DNA of 64,000 nt from Eublepharis macularius. Its lineage: Eukaryota > Chordata > Lepidosauria > Squamata > Eublepharidae. The position numbers were made by a program, and so were the translations under genes. The stretch lies in NCBI RefSeq assembly GCF_028583425.1, contig NC_072800.1:95139001-95203000 (forward strand), given 5' to 3'. The number at the start of each line of letters is the position of its first letter. Positions within the stretch are counted from its first letter, which is position 1. Of the stretch, positions 48,101 to 56,560 are shown piece by piece. Under the pieces are notes generated by a model. The model made no database searches and had not been told where the DNA came from. It worked only from the letters and a program-made list of their open reading frames with translations.

Positions 48101-51100
48101 GGGACCGGCCTCGGCTGCCTCTGACTCCTCCCGGCTCCTCCGGGCTCTCGGTCCCACTTGCTGGTGCTCCAGAGCACAACGACTCATACAAGGAGGGACA
48201 CAGCGGTCCTTGTGACTGTCCCAAGGAGCACCCCTCCCCACTTGGGAGCTCCTGGGAGAAAACTGTGGTGCTTGCCAGAGGGCAGCCTTGCTGGATCAGA
48301 TGCCTCCCCCCCGGAAGCCCAAAGAGGGGCAAGACCGGTGCCACAGCCTGCCCCTTCTGTGGCCCCCACTGCCCCCAGCAGATATCCCTGCTGTTTGCCG
48401 GGGCTGCCACCCCCCCTGCAGAGAGTGGGCTGGGGCGGCAAGGGCTCCCAGGGGTTCTGCTGGCTCGGCTCGCTGCCATGGAAGGAGCGCTCTGGGTGAG
48501 GACCCGCGCTTTTCTGAGCGCTCTCCTTGTACGCACGAGGGGTGGCTGATGGGCACCTCCAGGACCAGTTCAGGGGGCAGCGGGAAGAGCTCAGGGTCTT
48601 CATCAGGGAACTGCAGCAGCAGGGGGAGGACATCAAAGCGGGTGTAGGGAGGGGTCCAGCCGTACTGAACGCAGAGCTGGGAGAAGAAAGAAAAGGATTC
48701 GCTGGGCAGGAAATCCCACTGGAGCTAGGAGGCCTTCTCCTCCCTGCACGCGCACACGCACACACCCCCACCAGCCCTTGATCTGCAGGCAGGCAACCAC
48801 GGATGGGGACGGGGGGGCAGCAGAGCCACTTTAGTTCAGCCTAAGATAAGGGAGGGGGGAGCTGCGTCCCTGAAAGCTGCCTGCAGATAGGACAAAAAGC
48901 GGGGGGGGGGGGAGGCCAAGGAAGACCCTTCAGTCTCCGCTCCGCTGACCCTCTCCCCCCCCCCCCCGTCCCACAAAGATCAGTCTCCAGCTGCATTTGG
49001 TGAGACAGCACAGCTCAGGGGCTGGAGCGGGTCTTGGGGTTTGCTCCTGCAGCCCTCTGAGCAGACTGGTGAAGCTCAGCAACTGATGCCCCATCGGCTC
49101 TGCCAGGGAGAAAGGCACTCACCCAGGCCAAGGGTTGCCAACCACCAGGTGGGGCCTGGACATCGCCTGGAACTGCTGCTAATCGCCAGGCTACAGAGAT
49201 TAGTTCCCCTGGAGAAAACGGCTGCTTTGCAAGGGGAATCCATGGCACTGGCGCCCATGACAGGAGGTCCCTCCCGTCCCCAACCCCTGCCCTCTCCAGG
49301 CTCTATCCCCAAACCTCCAGGAGTTCCCCAGTTCAGAGCTGGCAACCCGGGCCTTGGATTCCCAAACAGGGCTGTGCCAGAGAGCGCTGGATGGCAGTGC
49401 AGCGGGGCTCAGCAGGGGGCACTCTGCCCAGCAGGGCACACTCCTCCGCCTCACCTCAGTGATCTCCACGTTGGCCGGGTCACCCAGCACCGTGCCATCT
49501 GGCTGCTGATAGCCGGCGTAGCGGATCAACTGGCTGTTCCAGATCCGGAAGTCGCCGCGGCCCACAGTCCGCTGTGGAAAGATGGTGATGGCCGACCTGG
49601 CAGGAGAGAGCAGGCATGAGCGTAAATGGGTGCGCCTGAGCACCGCAGCACTAGCCCCCGTGGATACTCCTCCCGGAGCCCCCTGCATCAGCCACAGAGG
49701 CCCCTGGCCTCCCTTGCTAAGTGTCCTGGGGCAGAAGGGATGCTCTGCAGCAGGGCCGAGCCACTCACCGGAGGTTGCCACGGTTGGTTGCATAATGGAT
49801 GTGGGTGCACAAAGACGTGAACATCTCCTGGACGCTCATGCAATCTCGCGCATCAAACACCTGTAGAGCCAGGAAACGGCAGGATGAAAGCCCTTCCAGG
49901 AGTCCCACCGGATCAGGCAACTGGTCCAGCTACATCTCACATCCAGTAGCCAGTACTGGCCAGCCAGATGCCCCAGGAAAACCCACATCCAGGGCCCACG
50001 GACCACCGCCCTCCCCTGTGGGCTGCTCTCAGCACCTGACAATTCTGCCTCAACCCTGGTGGCCCCAGTCAGCTCTCATGGCTAACAGCCAATGACAGAC
50101 CTCTCTTTCATGAGTCTGTCCAGCTCAAAGGTGTATTTTTGTGTCTCCTGACAAAACTGTGCAACGTGTTGCCGAGACTGGTCTCACTTCTAGAGGACAG
50201 ACAGCAGCAACTGTGGCACTGGTTTTTAAAAAGAAATAAAAGCATGACTTCTGTAAAGGATTCATCCAACTTCTTAATCCACCTCTTAGAATTCTCCAAA
50301 AAGCAGTGGACAAGAACACTCGTTAAAGCAGTGGACAAGAACACTCCAGGCGATGCTTGGACTTTGAAAAAACTTTTAATAAAGCCCCTCACCGAAGGCT
50401 CCTGTGCAAATCGACCTGCAATGGGATAAGAGGAAGGGTGTCCCCCTGCATTAGGAACTAATTAAACAACTGGAAGCAGAGAGCAGAAATAAACGGACGC
50501 TTCTTGCAGCTTCTTGCAGTGGAGGGAAGTGAGCAGAGGGTCCCTCAGGGAACGGCTGCATTCAACAGCTGCGCTATTGAATGCTTCCACCACTCATGAC
50601 TGGGAATTGCAGGCAAACAGTGAAGCAGCCGCATTTGCAGATGACTGTGAATTATTCAGGATGGCGAAGTGTTCCAAAGGGAACTCTCCAAAGTGGAAGA
50701 GCGACAACATGACAAATGAGACTCCATGCAAGTGTAAAGTGACCAGCGGGGGGGGGGGGACGGACTTCCTCCCTTTGAATATACATGGGTGGGGCCTGAA
50801 CTGGGGTTGACCGGACAGAAAAGCGATCTTGAAGCTGTGATCCGAAAAAACAATCATCTCAGCTGTGTGCATCAGTAGAGGAGGACACAAAAAGTGTAAT
50901 AAGATTGTTAGGCAAGAGACTGAAAAGAAAAATCACTGAAAACAGTATCGCAAAGCCCTTCCGTAGATTTACGAGGCAGGCGTGAATACTGTGGTGCTAG
51001 AACTTGAGCGTCCCAGGCAGAAATCTCCACTCAAGCACGCATTTCACGGGATGGCTTTGGACCAGTCACTCATTCTCAGCCTAACCTACCTCACAGGACT

Positions 51101-54100
51101 GTTGTGGGGATCAAACAGAGAGAGAAGAACAAGCCCACCACCCCAGAGCTCCCCAGAGGAAGAGCAAAATGAAAGTGTGCTAGCCAGCCAGCAAAACTGT
51201 GTACAGTTCCTGTCAGCCCCTCTTCTAAAGGAAGAGCAACTAAAATGATGACGCAGCAGGGATGTCTTCCCTATGAGGAAAGGTGAGATATTTAGAAGAA
51301 GGACAGCGGGGGGGGGGGGGGCATGGCAAAGGCTTCTAAAATTATGCATAGGTGGACAGAGCAAACTTTTTCTCCCTCTCCCATAAAAGTGCAATTGCTA
51401 AGGACATGAATGAGCTATAGATCCAAGAAGAAAGTCCTTCTTCACGCCACACAAAATTAACTCAGGGAACTCCCTGCCAGGGGATGTGGTGATGAACCCC
51501 ACCGTGGGTAGCTTGAAAGCGGGGGATTCACGGGGAGGGTCTATGGAAGGCTCTTTGTCAGGGATCTGCATGCTCAGGCAGCGCTAGAGCAGGTGCCAGG
51601 AGCTGGGAAGAGGTGCAGGGAGGCAGGGAAGTCTGAAGGACCAGCCTGCTCTTCCTCCGTGGGTCTCCAAAGGGAGGGTGGTGCTGGGCCTCCTTTCGCA
51701 CGCGCCACACTCCGTCTCCTGCAGCCCTCCCAGTGCGGGAGAGCACATCCTCCTTTACCACTGATGTCTTTTGCAATTGCCTCTTCAAGAGATTTCGGGC
51801 TGACCTGACCTGAATTCTGGTGGCTTCAGGCAAGAAATCCTGTGGGTTCCCCAGGCACCGGTCTCTGGCCCCTCACACACCTGCAGCTTGCTCCACTGGA
51901 TTCGGCCCACGCAGCGGGCGGCGTTGCGCCAAGCATGCTTGGCCCCAAAAATGAGCTCAGCCTCTAGCAGCTGGTAGGTGCCCGTCTCCAAGATGGCCTG
52001 CTCCACTTCCTGGAGGCGCTGGATGTGGGCCTTGGAGTCCAGGCTGGGGAAAGAATGCTGGGTCAGAGAGTCTCCACGCGGACAGGGCACCAGAGTGCCT
52101 CCACCCCCTGCCACCCCTCCGGGAATCCAAGGCAAGGCCCTTTCATTTGCAGGGGGCTGACTGCAGTCTCGGCACAATTAAGGCAGAAGGACCAGTCTGG
52201 GCTAAGGAGTTCTGGTTGTGCCCTTTGGCTTAAAAACAAGGGATGCCGCTCAATGGAAGGCACCTCTGGCAGTCCCCGGGCAACAGCTGCCAGCTGCCAC
52301 CTTGGGATTAACCATGTTCAGTCTAACGGACAGATCAATCAAATATGGAGGATCAATATCCCAGATCCTCTTCACATTCTCGCCTTATTTTTAGGCGATG
52401 CACTCGGGCCTGATCTCAGAAGACGCATCCCCTCCAGCTCTGGGGGGAGAGGGCCCTTCTCAGAAAGCTCTCCTGCCCCAAGCAACTGCAAGTACTTGCA
52501 CTGAAAATAATCTGTTTAAAAAACGGGCTCCCCACGGTCCCCTGAGACCCCTTCCTACACAATCCAAGGAACTTAAGCAGCGGTTTCCCAGAGTCTCCAA
52601 CAGGGACCCGAGAGCTCCTTGCACATCCGCTGGCAGCCAGGCCCCCACTTAAGCCCCCACTGAGTAAAGCAGCAACATTGCATTTCCAGTGTCCCTGATA
52701 GGGGGAAGTACAGGAAGGTGGGGGGGGGCGCTTCGGCATTAGTGCGTGGCTGGCTCTCCCGAGGGGATGAGAAGCCCGTCCTGAGGCCTCGTGCTCACTG
52801 CCCACCCACCCACCCCCGGCAACAACAGACTAAAAGTGTCTGGGCGACCGATCTCCCCATGGGTCCCCACACTCTGCTAAGCAAGTTCACCGTTCAGAAG
52901 TGGCAGGGCAGGGCAGAAGGGCTTGCCCTGCTGTGGTCGAAAGGCAGGGGGTGCAGCTCAGGGCAGAATGCCTGCCTCACATATGGAAGGCTGCGGGTTC
53001 AATCCCCCGCACCTCCACTCGAAGGAGCTCTCTCTGAGATCCTGGCCAGGCACTGCCAGCCAGAGAAGGCCATGCTGGGCTGGGGAGGCACCTGATAACG
53101 TGTCCCTTTTGCAACAAAGGGAGGTGCTGCGAGAGAGAGAGAGAGACAGAGAGAGAAGATGCAAGGCTGGTCACCCGGCATTAAACCAGGGAGGGGGGCC
53201 TTGCTGGCAGGTTTGGGTCAGTGAGACGCTCCCTCTGCTCCATACAGTGAAATATCAACGAGAGAGAGTTTTTAGGAGCAGCCAGGATGTTTCAGCAAGG
53301 GGGGGGGGGTGTTCATGACATCAGAGGCCTCTGAGGAGACAGGAAGAAACTGCTCAGAGAGGAAAAGGCCTTTGATAACACACCCCAGTAGAGCCACAGA
53401 AAGAACAAAGGGATCTGGGACAGAAAACAGACCCCCCCCGGGGCCCCTGTGCATTGGTGGTTCCGAGCCAGAACCCAGATCCAGGGCACTGCGCAGGGTG
53501 GCTGGCTGGGAGACGGATCCACACACACACACGCACGCACACGCAAGCGCCCCCCCCCCCCCGGGAGTGCAACTCAGGAGGAGCCTCTTCTGCTGATGCC
53601 TCTCCGAGGCGCAGGTGTGGCAAGCACTGGGAGCTGAGTGGCGGGGGGGGGGGGGCGCAGGCCTGGCTCCTGGCTACTTCCCCCATCATTATTTCACTGG
53701 GGGTTGTGCCAAAGAACCGCCTGCCAGATTGTGTCCCATGTTAATCGCGAGAGAGCACCTTCCAAGTGAATTCTGACAAACTCTCATTATGTCGAACTAG
53801 AGACTACGCAACAGTAAACAGTGTGAGAGTTGCCCTGCCAGGGAATCCCCCTCTCCGGGTGACTGGGGATTCGCCAGGCATGCTTGGGAGGCAGACTGGT
53901 GTGCGTAAGTGTCGGGACAGAGCCCTGCCAGCAGCCCCAAGAGCAGCTCCTGGCTCGCAGCCCTTTCATCTCTGATAAGCAACCCTGTAAAAACAGCCTG
54001 CCTGTTATCTCTGGGGCCGGGCTGGGGAGAGTCACGGTCCTGGGACAGAGTGGAAAGGGAGTGGGCCTGACCCCCCGCAAGGGCTCCGGGGTTGTGGCCT

Positions 54101-56560
54101 GAGCATGAGAACCTCCAAACCCCAAGGTGCATCTCAGCCTGCCAGAACCACCCCCAAAGGCCATGCTGCCTGTCCCCAAACTGCCACCCTTAGGAAGTGG
54201 CACCCCATGTGGCCAGGCCCCAGCCTCCTTCACTCCTCCCCCCAAAACAGAGCGGGCGGATGGGGAGGAAGGCTGGGGGCAAACTGTCTGGAAGGGATGA
54301 AGATCCACATTAATCCGCAGAGAAATCTCCACGTCGGGGCACACAGCCAACTGCGGTAAGCCCCAGACACAGCAGGTTGGCGCCTGTTTCTCCGAGGCAC
54401 CAGGAACAGGAGGGTTCAACGCCCAAACCTGAAGGCGCTTAGCTGTGAGGGGGTGCACGCCATCCTCACCGTTTGATGGAGCTGTAATACTGGTTGATGA
54501 AGTCCCTGGCCAGCAGCAGCAGCTCTTCCCGGGGCCGCGGGCCCTCCAGGGCCCCACGCGTCATCTCCTTGGGGAACATAAGGCAGCCAAGGCAGCGCTT
54601 CTCACTGCATGGAGCAGCCTGCGGGCAGAGGGAGAAAAGGGAGGCAAGGAGAGGACCGGGCAGCCTCACCGCCTGCCCCTCCCCCTACCCACTTGCACCC
54701 AAGTTGAAATCCCACCATCTGCCACGCAGGGACGGGGGGGGCGCTTTTAAAACATGGGTTGTGAGTCTTGTGCTCTCGGCAAGGCCTCAGCTGAGTTCCT
54801 GCCACAGAGGACAGCTTCACTGCGCTGCTCATCTTTGGATCCTAGCCACTGCAAAACGATTCCAAGTCGTAATCTGAGCGGCGTGAGGGTGTGCAGCACG
54901 GATCCTGCCTTGGCTTTTGTAACGAAATGGTTACCAGGGGTGAAATGAAGGGAGGGAGCCCAGGAGAAACTGATCAGGCCAGACCTTGGTGGGTTGCCAA
55001 TTCTCCAGGGCCCACCCATAGACTGGGGAATGCACTTCCCAGTAGGGAAATTCAGCCAGAGGGGTCTCACTGCCCCTTAGTCAGGCGGTGTACAATTCAG
55101 TGAGTGGTGGCAGCAACGGAGAGTGTGAGCCACGCCCACCAGGGACGGTGGGAGGCGGATAGCGGGGCTAGCAGGCCATTGATGGCGGCTCAGTTGCCTG
55201 GACTGAGAGCCAGCGCCCGTTCCGCCACAGCTTTCCTAACACATCATCCACAGGGAGGGGGGAAGCCTAACATCCCCCCCCCATCATGGGACTCCTAAAA
55301 GCTGGCACCTGTCTCAGTCCTGCCTACCCCCAAGATGGGGGCTCCAGCCTTCCGCTGCTGGGATGCATTGAAGGAAGGCAGAGGGCTGGCTGACCAGGCT
55401 ACACCCCCCCTTCCCTTCCCTTGCCCACATGCAGCCCACGCCAACTCCCTCCCCACCTGCTTGGCTTGAGCGCTGAGGGTGTCGTAGGTGACACAGCCTG
55501 TCTGCCAGTTCTTGGTCCGAGAGTATCTGGGCGGCTCGATGGGGCAGGCGTCTGTGGAGCTGGGGGGGGGGGGAGAACACACGACCATCATTTCTTGATT
55601 ACTTTTACTGTATTGCTTTTACCTGCTGAGCAGCACATACATTTCCTAAATGGGCCAGGTCAGACCATGAAGCTGGGAAAGTCTCATGCCCACCCACCCA
55701 CCCCCGCCTCCAAATCATGTGCTTTGGCATGAGGACAGCAGCACACTCTGCCATGCCGCAAGGGGGCAGCATCCAAAGATGCGGGGCTCCAAACAAGAGA
55801 TGGGTGACCTGACCTGTCAGTGGGCACAGGGCGAGGCCATCCCCATTTCCACCGGCAGTGAATTCCGCCTCGGGAGTCTCTTCTGACGGGCGAAGTCCCA
55901 CTAGCCCCCCCTCCCTCCGGGCTGGCCCCCTCGGTCTCGGCCAGCTGAGCCCCCTTAGCGCGAGGCAGGGAGGACGAGGCCAGGGTTCGGGCCTGGCCAG
56001 GCGGGGAGTTGGGGGAAAGCGGCCTCCTCGGGAGCCGAGGGAGGGGTGCGTCCTTCTGGCTCCCGCCGTGCTTCCCTAGCGTCTGAGGCGGCCCCGGGCA
56101 AGACAGGCAGTTCCCCGGGGCAGAGACCAGAAGGCAAGCTCCGCGGGGCTGGAGGCGGGAGGGGGCAGCCCAGACGTGGCGGGGCGCGGGCGGCCCCCGA
56201 CCAGCTGGCCTCCGCGAGAGCAAGTGCCGGGGGGGGGGCGGCGGCGGCGGCCCTGCCCTGGAGAGCCCAAGGCCAGCGGCCCGCTGTGCTGCGCAGGGCC
56301 GGGAGGAGCAGAGCCGTCGTCGCCCCTTGCCACCCGACGCCGGGCTGCGCGGCAGAGCCCTCGTGGTGCCGGCCCCGACGCGCTGGAGACGGTCCGCCGG
56401 AGTGGAGCGGAGCGGAGCAGAGCTAGGCGGCCCGGCCCCGCCTCCCTCCCTCCCCGACGCCGGGCCGAGCGCCAGCCGCCTCCTACCTGGCCGCCGGGGC
56501 GCTCTCGTCCGGGCCCGAGCCCCGCGAGCAGAGGCGCAGAGCGCCGGGCACGTTCCCCAT
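13848..56560 (-). CDS. NOS3: NOS3, endothelial nitric oxide synthase, 26 coding exons
   Basis: Makes NO and citrulline from L-arginine, O2 and NADPH as a membrane-attached, calmodulin-dependent dimer. Exons 5' to 3' (- strand): 56560-56487, 55559-55457, 54618-54470, 52043-51881, 49860-49769, 49596-49455, 48676-48537, 47964-47790, 47202-47101, 46706-46512, 42473-42400, 41926-41782, 39676-39572, 39228-39161, 35656-35540, 33565-33391, 29776-29644, 29087-29009, 24372-24185, 22812-22643, 21257-21047, 20757-20670, 16411-16290, 16163-16015, 14842-14648, 13973-13848; total 3480 nt, 1159 aa, in frame. The 26-exon layout and junction phases follow the human gene. Signatures: CSEKRC zinc ligands (63, 68), heme Cys153 in WRNAARCVG, Glu330 for arginine, calmodulin helix 461-483, YATETGKS (493-500), RYYSISSAP (906-914), [11 protein letters not shown] (980-990). 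It is NOS3 and not NOS1/2 by the RIRSQSF C-terminus, MGN start and ATG9B neighbour. It is about 44 residues shorter than human eNOS, mainly at the N-terminus. Confidence 0.95.
14843..16014 (-). other. NOS3 intron 24
   Basis: Contains a family D SINE (15021-15158), a (GA)n tract (about 15291-15308), G runs near 15606 and 15829, and a short ACGT-rich stretch. No other gene seen. Confidence 0.6.
15021..15158 (-). mobile_element. SINE fragment, family D
   Basis: Shares 'taccgctcttctggacagat', 'agagcagtgaacaagt', 'aatacagctgggctgagag' and 'ggccacctactg' with the pieces at 10692-10800 and 11049-11143. It lacks the tRNA-like head. Confidence 0.6.
16855..17420 (-). repeat. Interspersed non-LTR-like repeat, 3' part
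   Basis: On the - strand the 3' end reads '...gtgagaaaggcagaccataa', the same ending found at 29230-29400 (+) and 42498-42560 (-). The distal part (17272-17400, 'aaggccatgaagagctttgt') resembles 63685-63790. The family was not identified. Confidence 0.55.
17654..17909 (+). mobile_element. tRNA-derived SINE, family A, copy 4
   Basis: The best preserved copy: A-box region 'tggtgtagtggttaagagcg', B-box 'gggtttgattcccc', body 'ccactctgagtgggcattc', tail 'gcggtatataaattgaatg' then (TTA)n. Confidence 0.88.
18437..18630 (-). mobile_element. tRNA-derived SINE, family C
   Basis: Reverse orientation; starts 'catttatattctgccttac' and includes 'ctcacaacaaccctgtgagg' and 'ggggatttgaacctgggcc' (B-box complement). 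Its 3' half is related to the fragment at 51055-51135 (+). Confidence 0.7.
21258..22642 (-). other. NOS3 intron 20, rich in one dispersed repeat
   Basis: GT-AG intron. Pieces of the 'aggtgctgctggactc' repeat occupy much of 21700-22325; the remainder is GC-rich without recognised elements. Confidence 0.6.
21706..22325. repeat. Cluster of three copies of the dispersed 'aggtgctgctggactc' repeat
   Basis: Copies at about 21706-21745 (-), 21905-22065 (+) and 22198-22325 (+). The + copies read 'gaagagagctgtgattctc...' then 'aggtgctgctggactcttt', 'gctactacagactaacacgg' and 'ctaactcc'. Same family as 12690-12945. Confidence 0.65.
22813..24184 (-). other. NOS3 intron 19, nothing recognised
   Basis: 1.37 kb of GC-rich intron. 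It has a C run at about 22852-22862 and no supported repeat family, RNA gene or conserved ORF. Confidence 0.6.
24373..29008 (-). other. NOS3 intron 18 (4.6 kb)
   Basis: Mostly unassigned. It has a T8A10-type homopolymer junction near 25025-25045, a dispersed repeat at 26216-26345, G runs near 26672 and 27364, and no conserved coding frame. Confidence 0.6.
26216..26345 (+). repeat. Dispersed reptilian repeat copy
   Basis: Reads 'ttcaggtgggtcgccatgtt', 'agttggtctttaaggtgcaa' and 'ctggacccgaatc', the flank and core of the repeat seen at 12690, 22198, 35955 and 43030. Confidence 0.6.
29230..29400 (+). repeat. Interspersed non-LTR-like repeat, 3' end
   Basis: Ends 'ccaccttgagtctcagtgag', 'aaaggcggaccataaataaa'. 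It is the opposite-strand counterpart of 16855-16965, sharing 'attgtccttgatactgactg'. It lies in NOS3 intron 17. Confidence 0.65.
29454..29479. repeat. (CCCCT)n microsatellite
   Basis: Five tandem CCCCT units next to a C10 run (29493-29502) in NOS3 intron 17. Confidence 0.8.
30730..32495 (-). mobile_element. Decayed hAT DNA transposon
   Basis: Terminal inverted repeats CAGGGCCGGCGCCAG (30730) and, inverted, CAGGGCCGGTGCTAC (ends 32495), flanked by 8-bp target duplications CCCACTAG / CCAACTAG (7/8). A transposase remnant on the - strand (31441-31635) carries [14 protein letters not shown], the hAT C-terminal dimerisation motif. The element is broken by stops and a frameshift, and has a GC-rich stretch near its 3' side. 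Length about 1.77 kb. Confidence 0.85.
31441..31789 (-). pseudogene. hAT transposase remnant (dimerisation domain)
   Basis: One frame (31441-31635) gives [18 protein letters not shown], typical of hAT transposase C-termini. An overlapping frame (31523-31789) carries the sequence just before it, so a frameshift separates them. It is too short and damaged to be active. Confidence 0.75.
33165..33258 (-). mobile_element. tRNA-derived SINE fragment, family B
   Basis: Contains 'gagattgaatctgggacctt' and 'tgctctactcccgagccct', the complement of the tRNA-like head of the family at 5417-5608. Confidence 0.6.
33566..35539 (-). other. NOS3 intron 15, nothing recognised
   Basis: About 2 kb, GC-rich, with a G run near 33865. 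No repeat family or coding frame could be supported. Confidence 0.55.
35955..36085 (+). repeat. Dispersed reptilian repeat copy
   Basis: Reads 'tctgaggaagggagctttga', 'aaggtgctgctggacttgaa' and 'gactgcagactgacacggct'. Same unit as 12690, 22198 and 43030. Confidence 0.65.
36958..36987. repeat. (CA)n microsatellite
   Basis: About 14 CA units in NOS3 intron 14, preceded by a long G run at about 36879-36893. Confidence 0.9.
37240..37325. mobile_element. Penelope-like terminal hairpin insertion with 13-bp TSD
   Basis: An 86-base insert flanked by perfect direct repeats ACTTCTAACTCTT (37227-37239 and 37326-37338). Its first half is a hairpin: TTGGGGGTTTTCCGGGCTG, then TATTG, then the exact complement. 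The second half ends 'ccgtgaaagccttcgacaat'. The same 'ttttccgggctgtat' motif opens the longer repeat at 62914. Assignment to Penelope-like elements is from memory of common squamate repeats. Confidence 0.65.
39677..41781 (-). other. NOS3 intron 12
   Basis: 2.1 kb. It contains one TIR-bearing non-autonomous element (40547-40724); the rest is unassigned, with an AT-rich part at 41330-41600. Confidence 0.6.
40547..40724. mobile_element. Non-autonomous DNA element with GGTTGCCAGCT inverted repeats
   Basis: Starts AGGTTGCCAGCT and ends with its perfect 12-bp complement AGCTGGCAACCT. The interior reads 'gggaaattcctggagatttg' and 'ctccaggggaactgatctct'. A related copy in the other orientation lies at 49131-49348. 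No clear target duplication was found. Confidence 0.65.
43030..43630. repeat. Two copies of the dispersed 'gcaccttaaag' repeat
   Basis: 43030-43180 has 'tttcaggtgggcagtcgagg', 'gcagcaccttaaaggc' and 'tctagtcggtctttgaggtg'. 43525-43630 has 'ctggcaccttaaagactaac' and 'catgctccttcatcag'. Both match the family at 12690 and 22198 in one or the other orientation. Confidence 0.55.
43891..44794 (-). mobile_element. Solo LTR of the Ty3/gypsy-like family (TSD GGGCC)
   Basis: On the - strand it begins TGAAACGAAATGG and ends CGTTCTGCCACA, a TG...CA LTR. It is flanked by GGGCC (43886-43890 and 44795-44799). It matches the LTR at 58474-59282 through most of its length, e.g. 'cctgactgagg' and 'acgtagtcagagcaccac'. 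Length 904. It is inserted in the CR1 3' UTR. Confidence 0.9.
44851..45871. mobile_element. Non-autonomous hAT-like element carrying a minisatellite (TSD GCCTAAAG)
   Basis: Begins CAGTGATAGCGAACCT; its other end inverted reads CAGCAATGGTGAACCT. Exact 8-bp target duplications GCCTAAAG lie at 44843-44850 and 45872-45879. 8-bp TSDs and CA(G)-type ends are hAT hallmarks. The interior is a tandem array (about 45036-45600) and has no transposase. Confidence 0.85.
45036..45600. repeat. Minisatellite of about five 110-165 bp units with CAGG/CACT arrays
   Basis: Units start near 45036, 45203, 45321, 45439 and 45551 with 'caggagtcatgaatgaaaat' or a variant, followed by 'gcaagtgaaatcaaagcag' and 'cttctttacaccagcagccc'. 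Each ends in a (CT)n/(TCAC)n stretch of different length. Unit 1 also holds (GGCA)n at about 45106-45155 and (TCAC)n to about 45199. Confidence 0.88.
47203..47789 (-). other. NOS3 intron 8
   Basis: 587 bases, with a short (CA)n (47207-47224) and two G runs near 47706 and 47729. Nothing else recognised. Confidence 0.6.
47965..48536 (-). other. NOS3 intron 7, nothing recognised
   Basis: 572 bases of GC-rich intron without supported repeats. The exon 7 donor (gtgcgtac) is non-consensus at +4 but keeps frame. Confidence 0.6.
48677..49454 (-). other. NOS3 intron 6 with a TIR element
   Basis: Holds G and C runs at about 48900-48967 and the GTTGCCA-type element at 49131-49348. Confidence 0.6.
49131..49348. 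mobile_element. Non-autonomous DNA element, second copy
   Basis: Starts AGGGTTGCCAACCACC and ends 'gagctggcaaccc', its inverted counterpart. The interior reads 'agattagttcccctggagaa' and 'aaacctccaggagttcccca', the same family as 40547-40724 in the other orientation. Confidence 0.65.
49861..51880 (-). other. NOS3 intron 4 (2.0 kb)
   Basis: Contains a duplicated 'aagcagtggacaagaacact' (50301 and 50327 region), a G run at 50751, a family C SINE fragment (51055-51135) and a longer G run at 51308-51320. No gene. Confidence 0.6.
51055..51135 (+). mobile_element. tRNA-SINE 3' fragment, family C
   Basis: Reads 'ctcagcctaacctacctcac', 'aggactgttgtggggatcaa' and then a purine-rich tail, the common lizard tRNA-SINE 3' body without its head. 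Confidence 0.6.
52044..54469 (-). other. NOS3 intron 3 (2.4 kb)
   Basis: Holds a family B SINE (52947-53105), a (GA)n tract (about 53132-53156), a (CA)n (53519-53546) and G/C runs at about 52731, 53300, 53433, 53551 and 53643. No other element recognised. Confidence 0.6.
52947..53105 (+). mobile_element. tRNA-derived SINE, family B, copy 2
   Basis: Has 'gtgcagctcagggcagaatg', 'cctgcctcacatatggaagg' and the B-box-like 'gggttcaatccccc', then 'ggccaggcactgccagccag'. Same layout as 5417-5608. Confidence 0.7.
54619..55456 (-). other. NOS3 intron 2 with a solo LTR
   Basis: 838 bases, of which 312 are a solo LTR in the antisense orientation relative to NOS3 (54918-55229). The rest is unassigned. 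Confidence 0.7.
54918..55229 (+). mobile_element. Short solo LTR (TSD GCTTT) in NOS3 intron 2
   Basis: Begins TGTAACGAAATGG and ends CGTTCCGCCACA, with exact 5-bp duplications GCTTT at 54913-54917 and 55230-55234. It matches both ends of the 809-base LTR at 58474-59282 but lacks about 500 internal bases. Orientation is opposite to the other two copies. Confidence 0.9.

Larger units (their letters stand above)
46512..55559 (-). other. NOS3: NOS3 oxygenase module, exons 2-10
   Basis: Exon 2 has [16 protein letters not shown]. Exon 3 has CSEKRCLGC, whose Cys63 and Cys68 form the inter-subunit zinc site. Exon 4 has [13 protein letters not shown] with heme-ligand Cys153. Exon 5 has NRGNLR, exon 6 [11 protein letters not shown], exon 7 [18 protein letters not shown]. 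Exon 8 has GWYMSSEIG with Glu330 for arginine, exon 9 [19 protein letters not shown], and exon 10 [17 protein letters not shown] and FHQEMVNY near the biopterin site. This is the full heme/BH4/arginine catalytic half. Confidence 0.93.
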
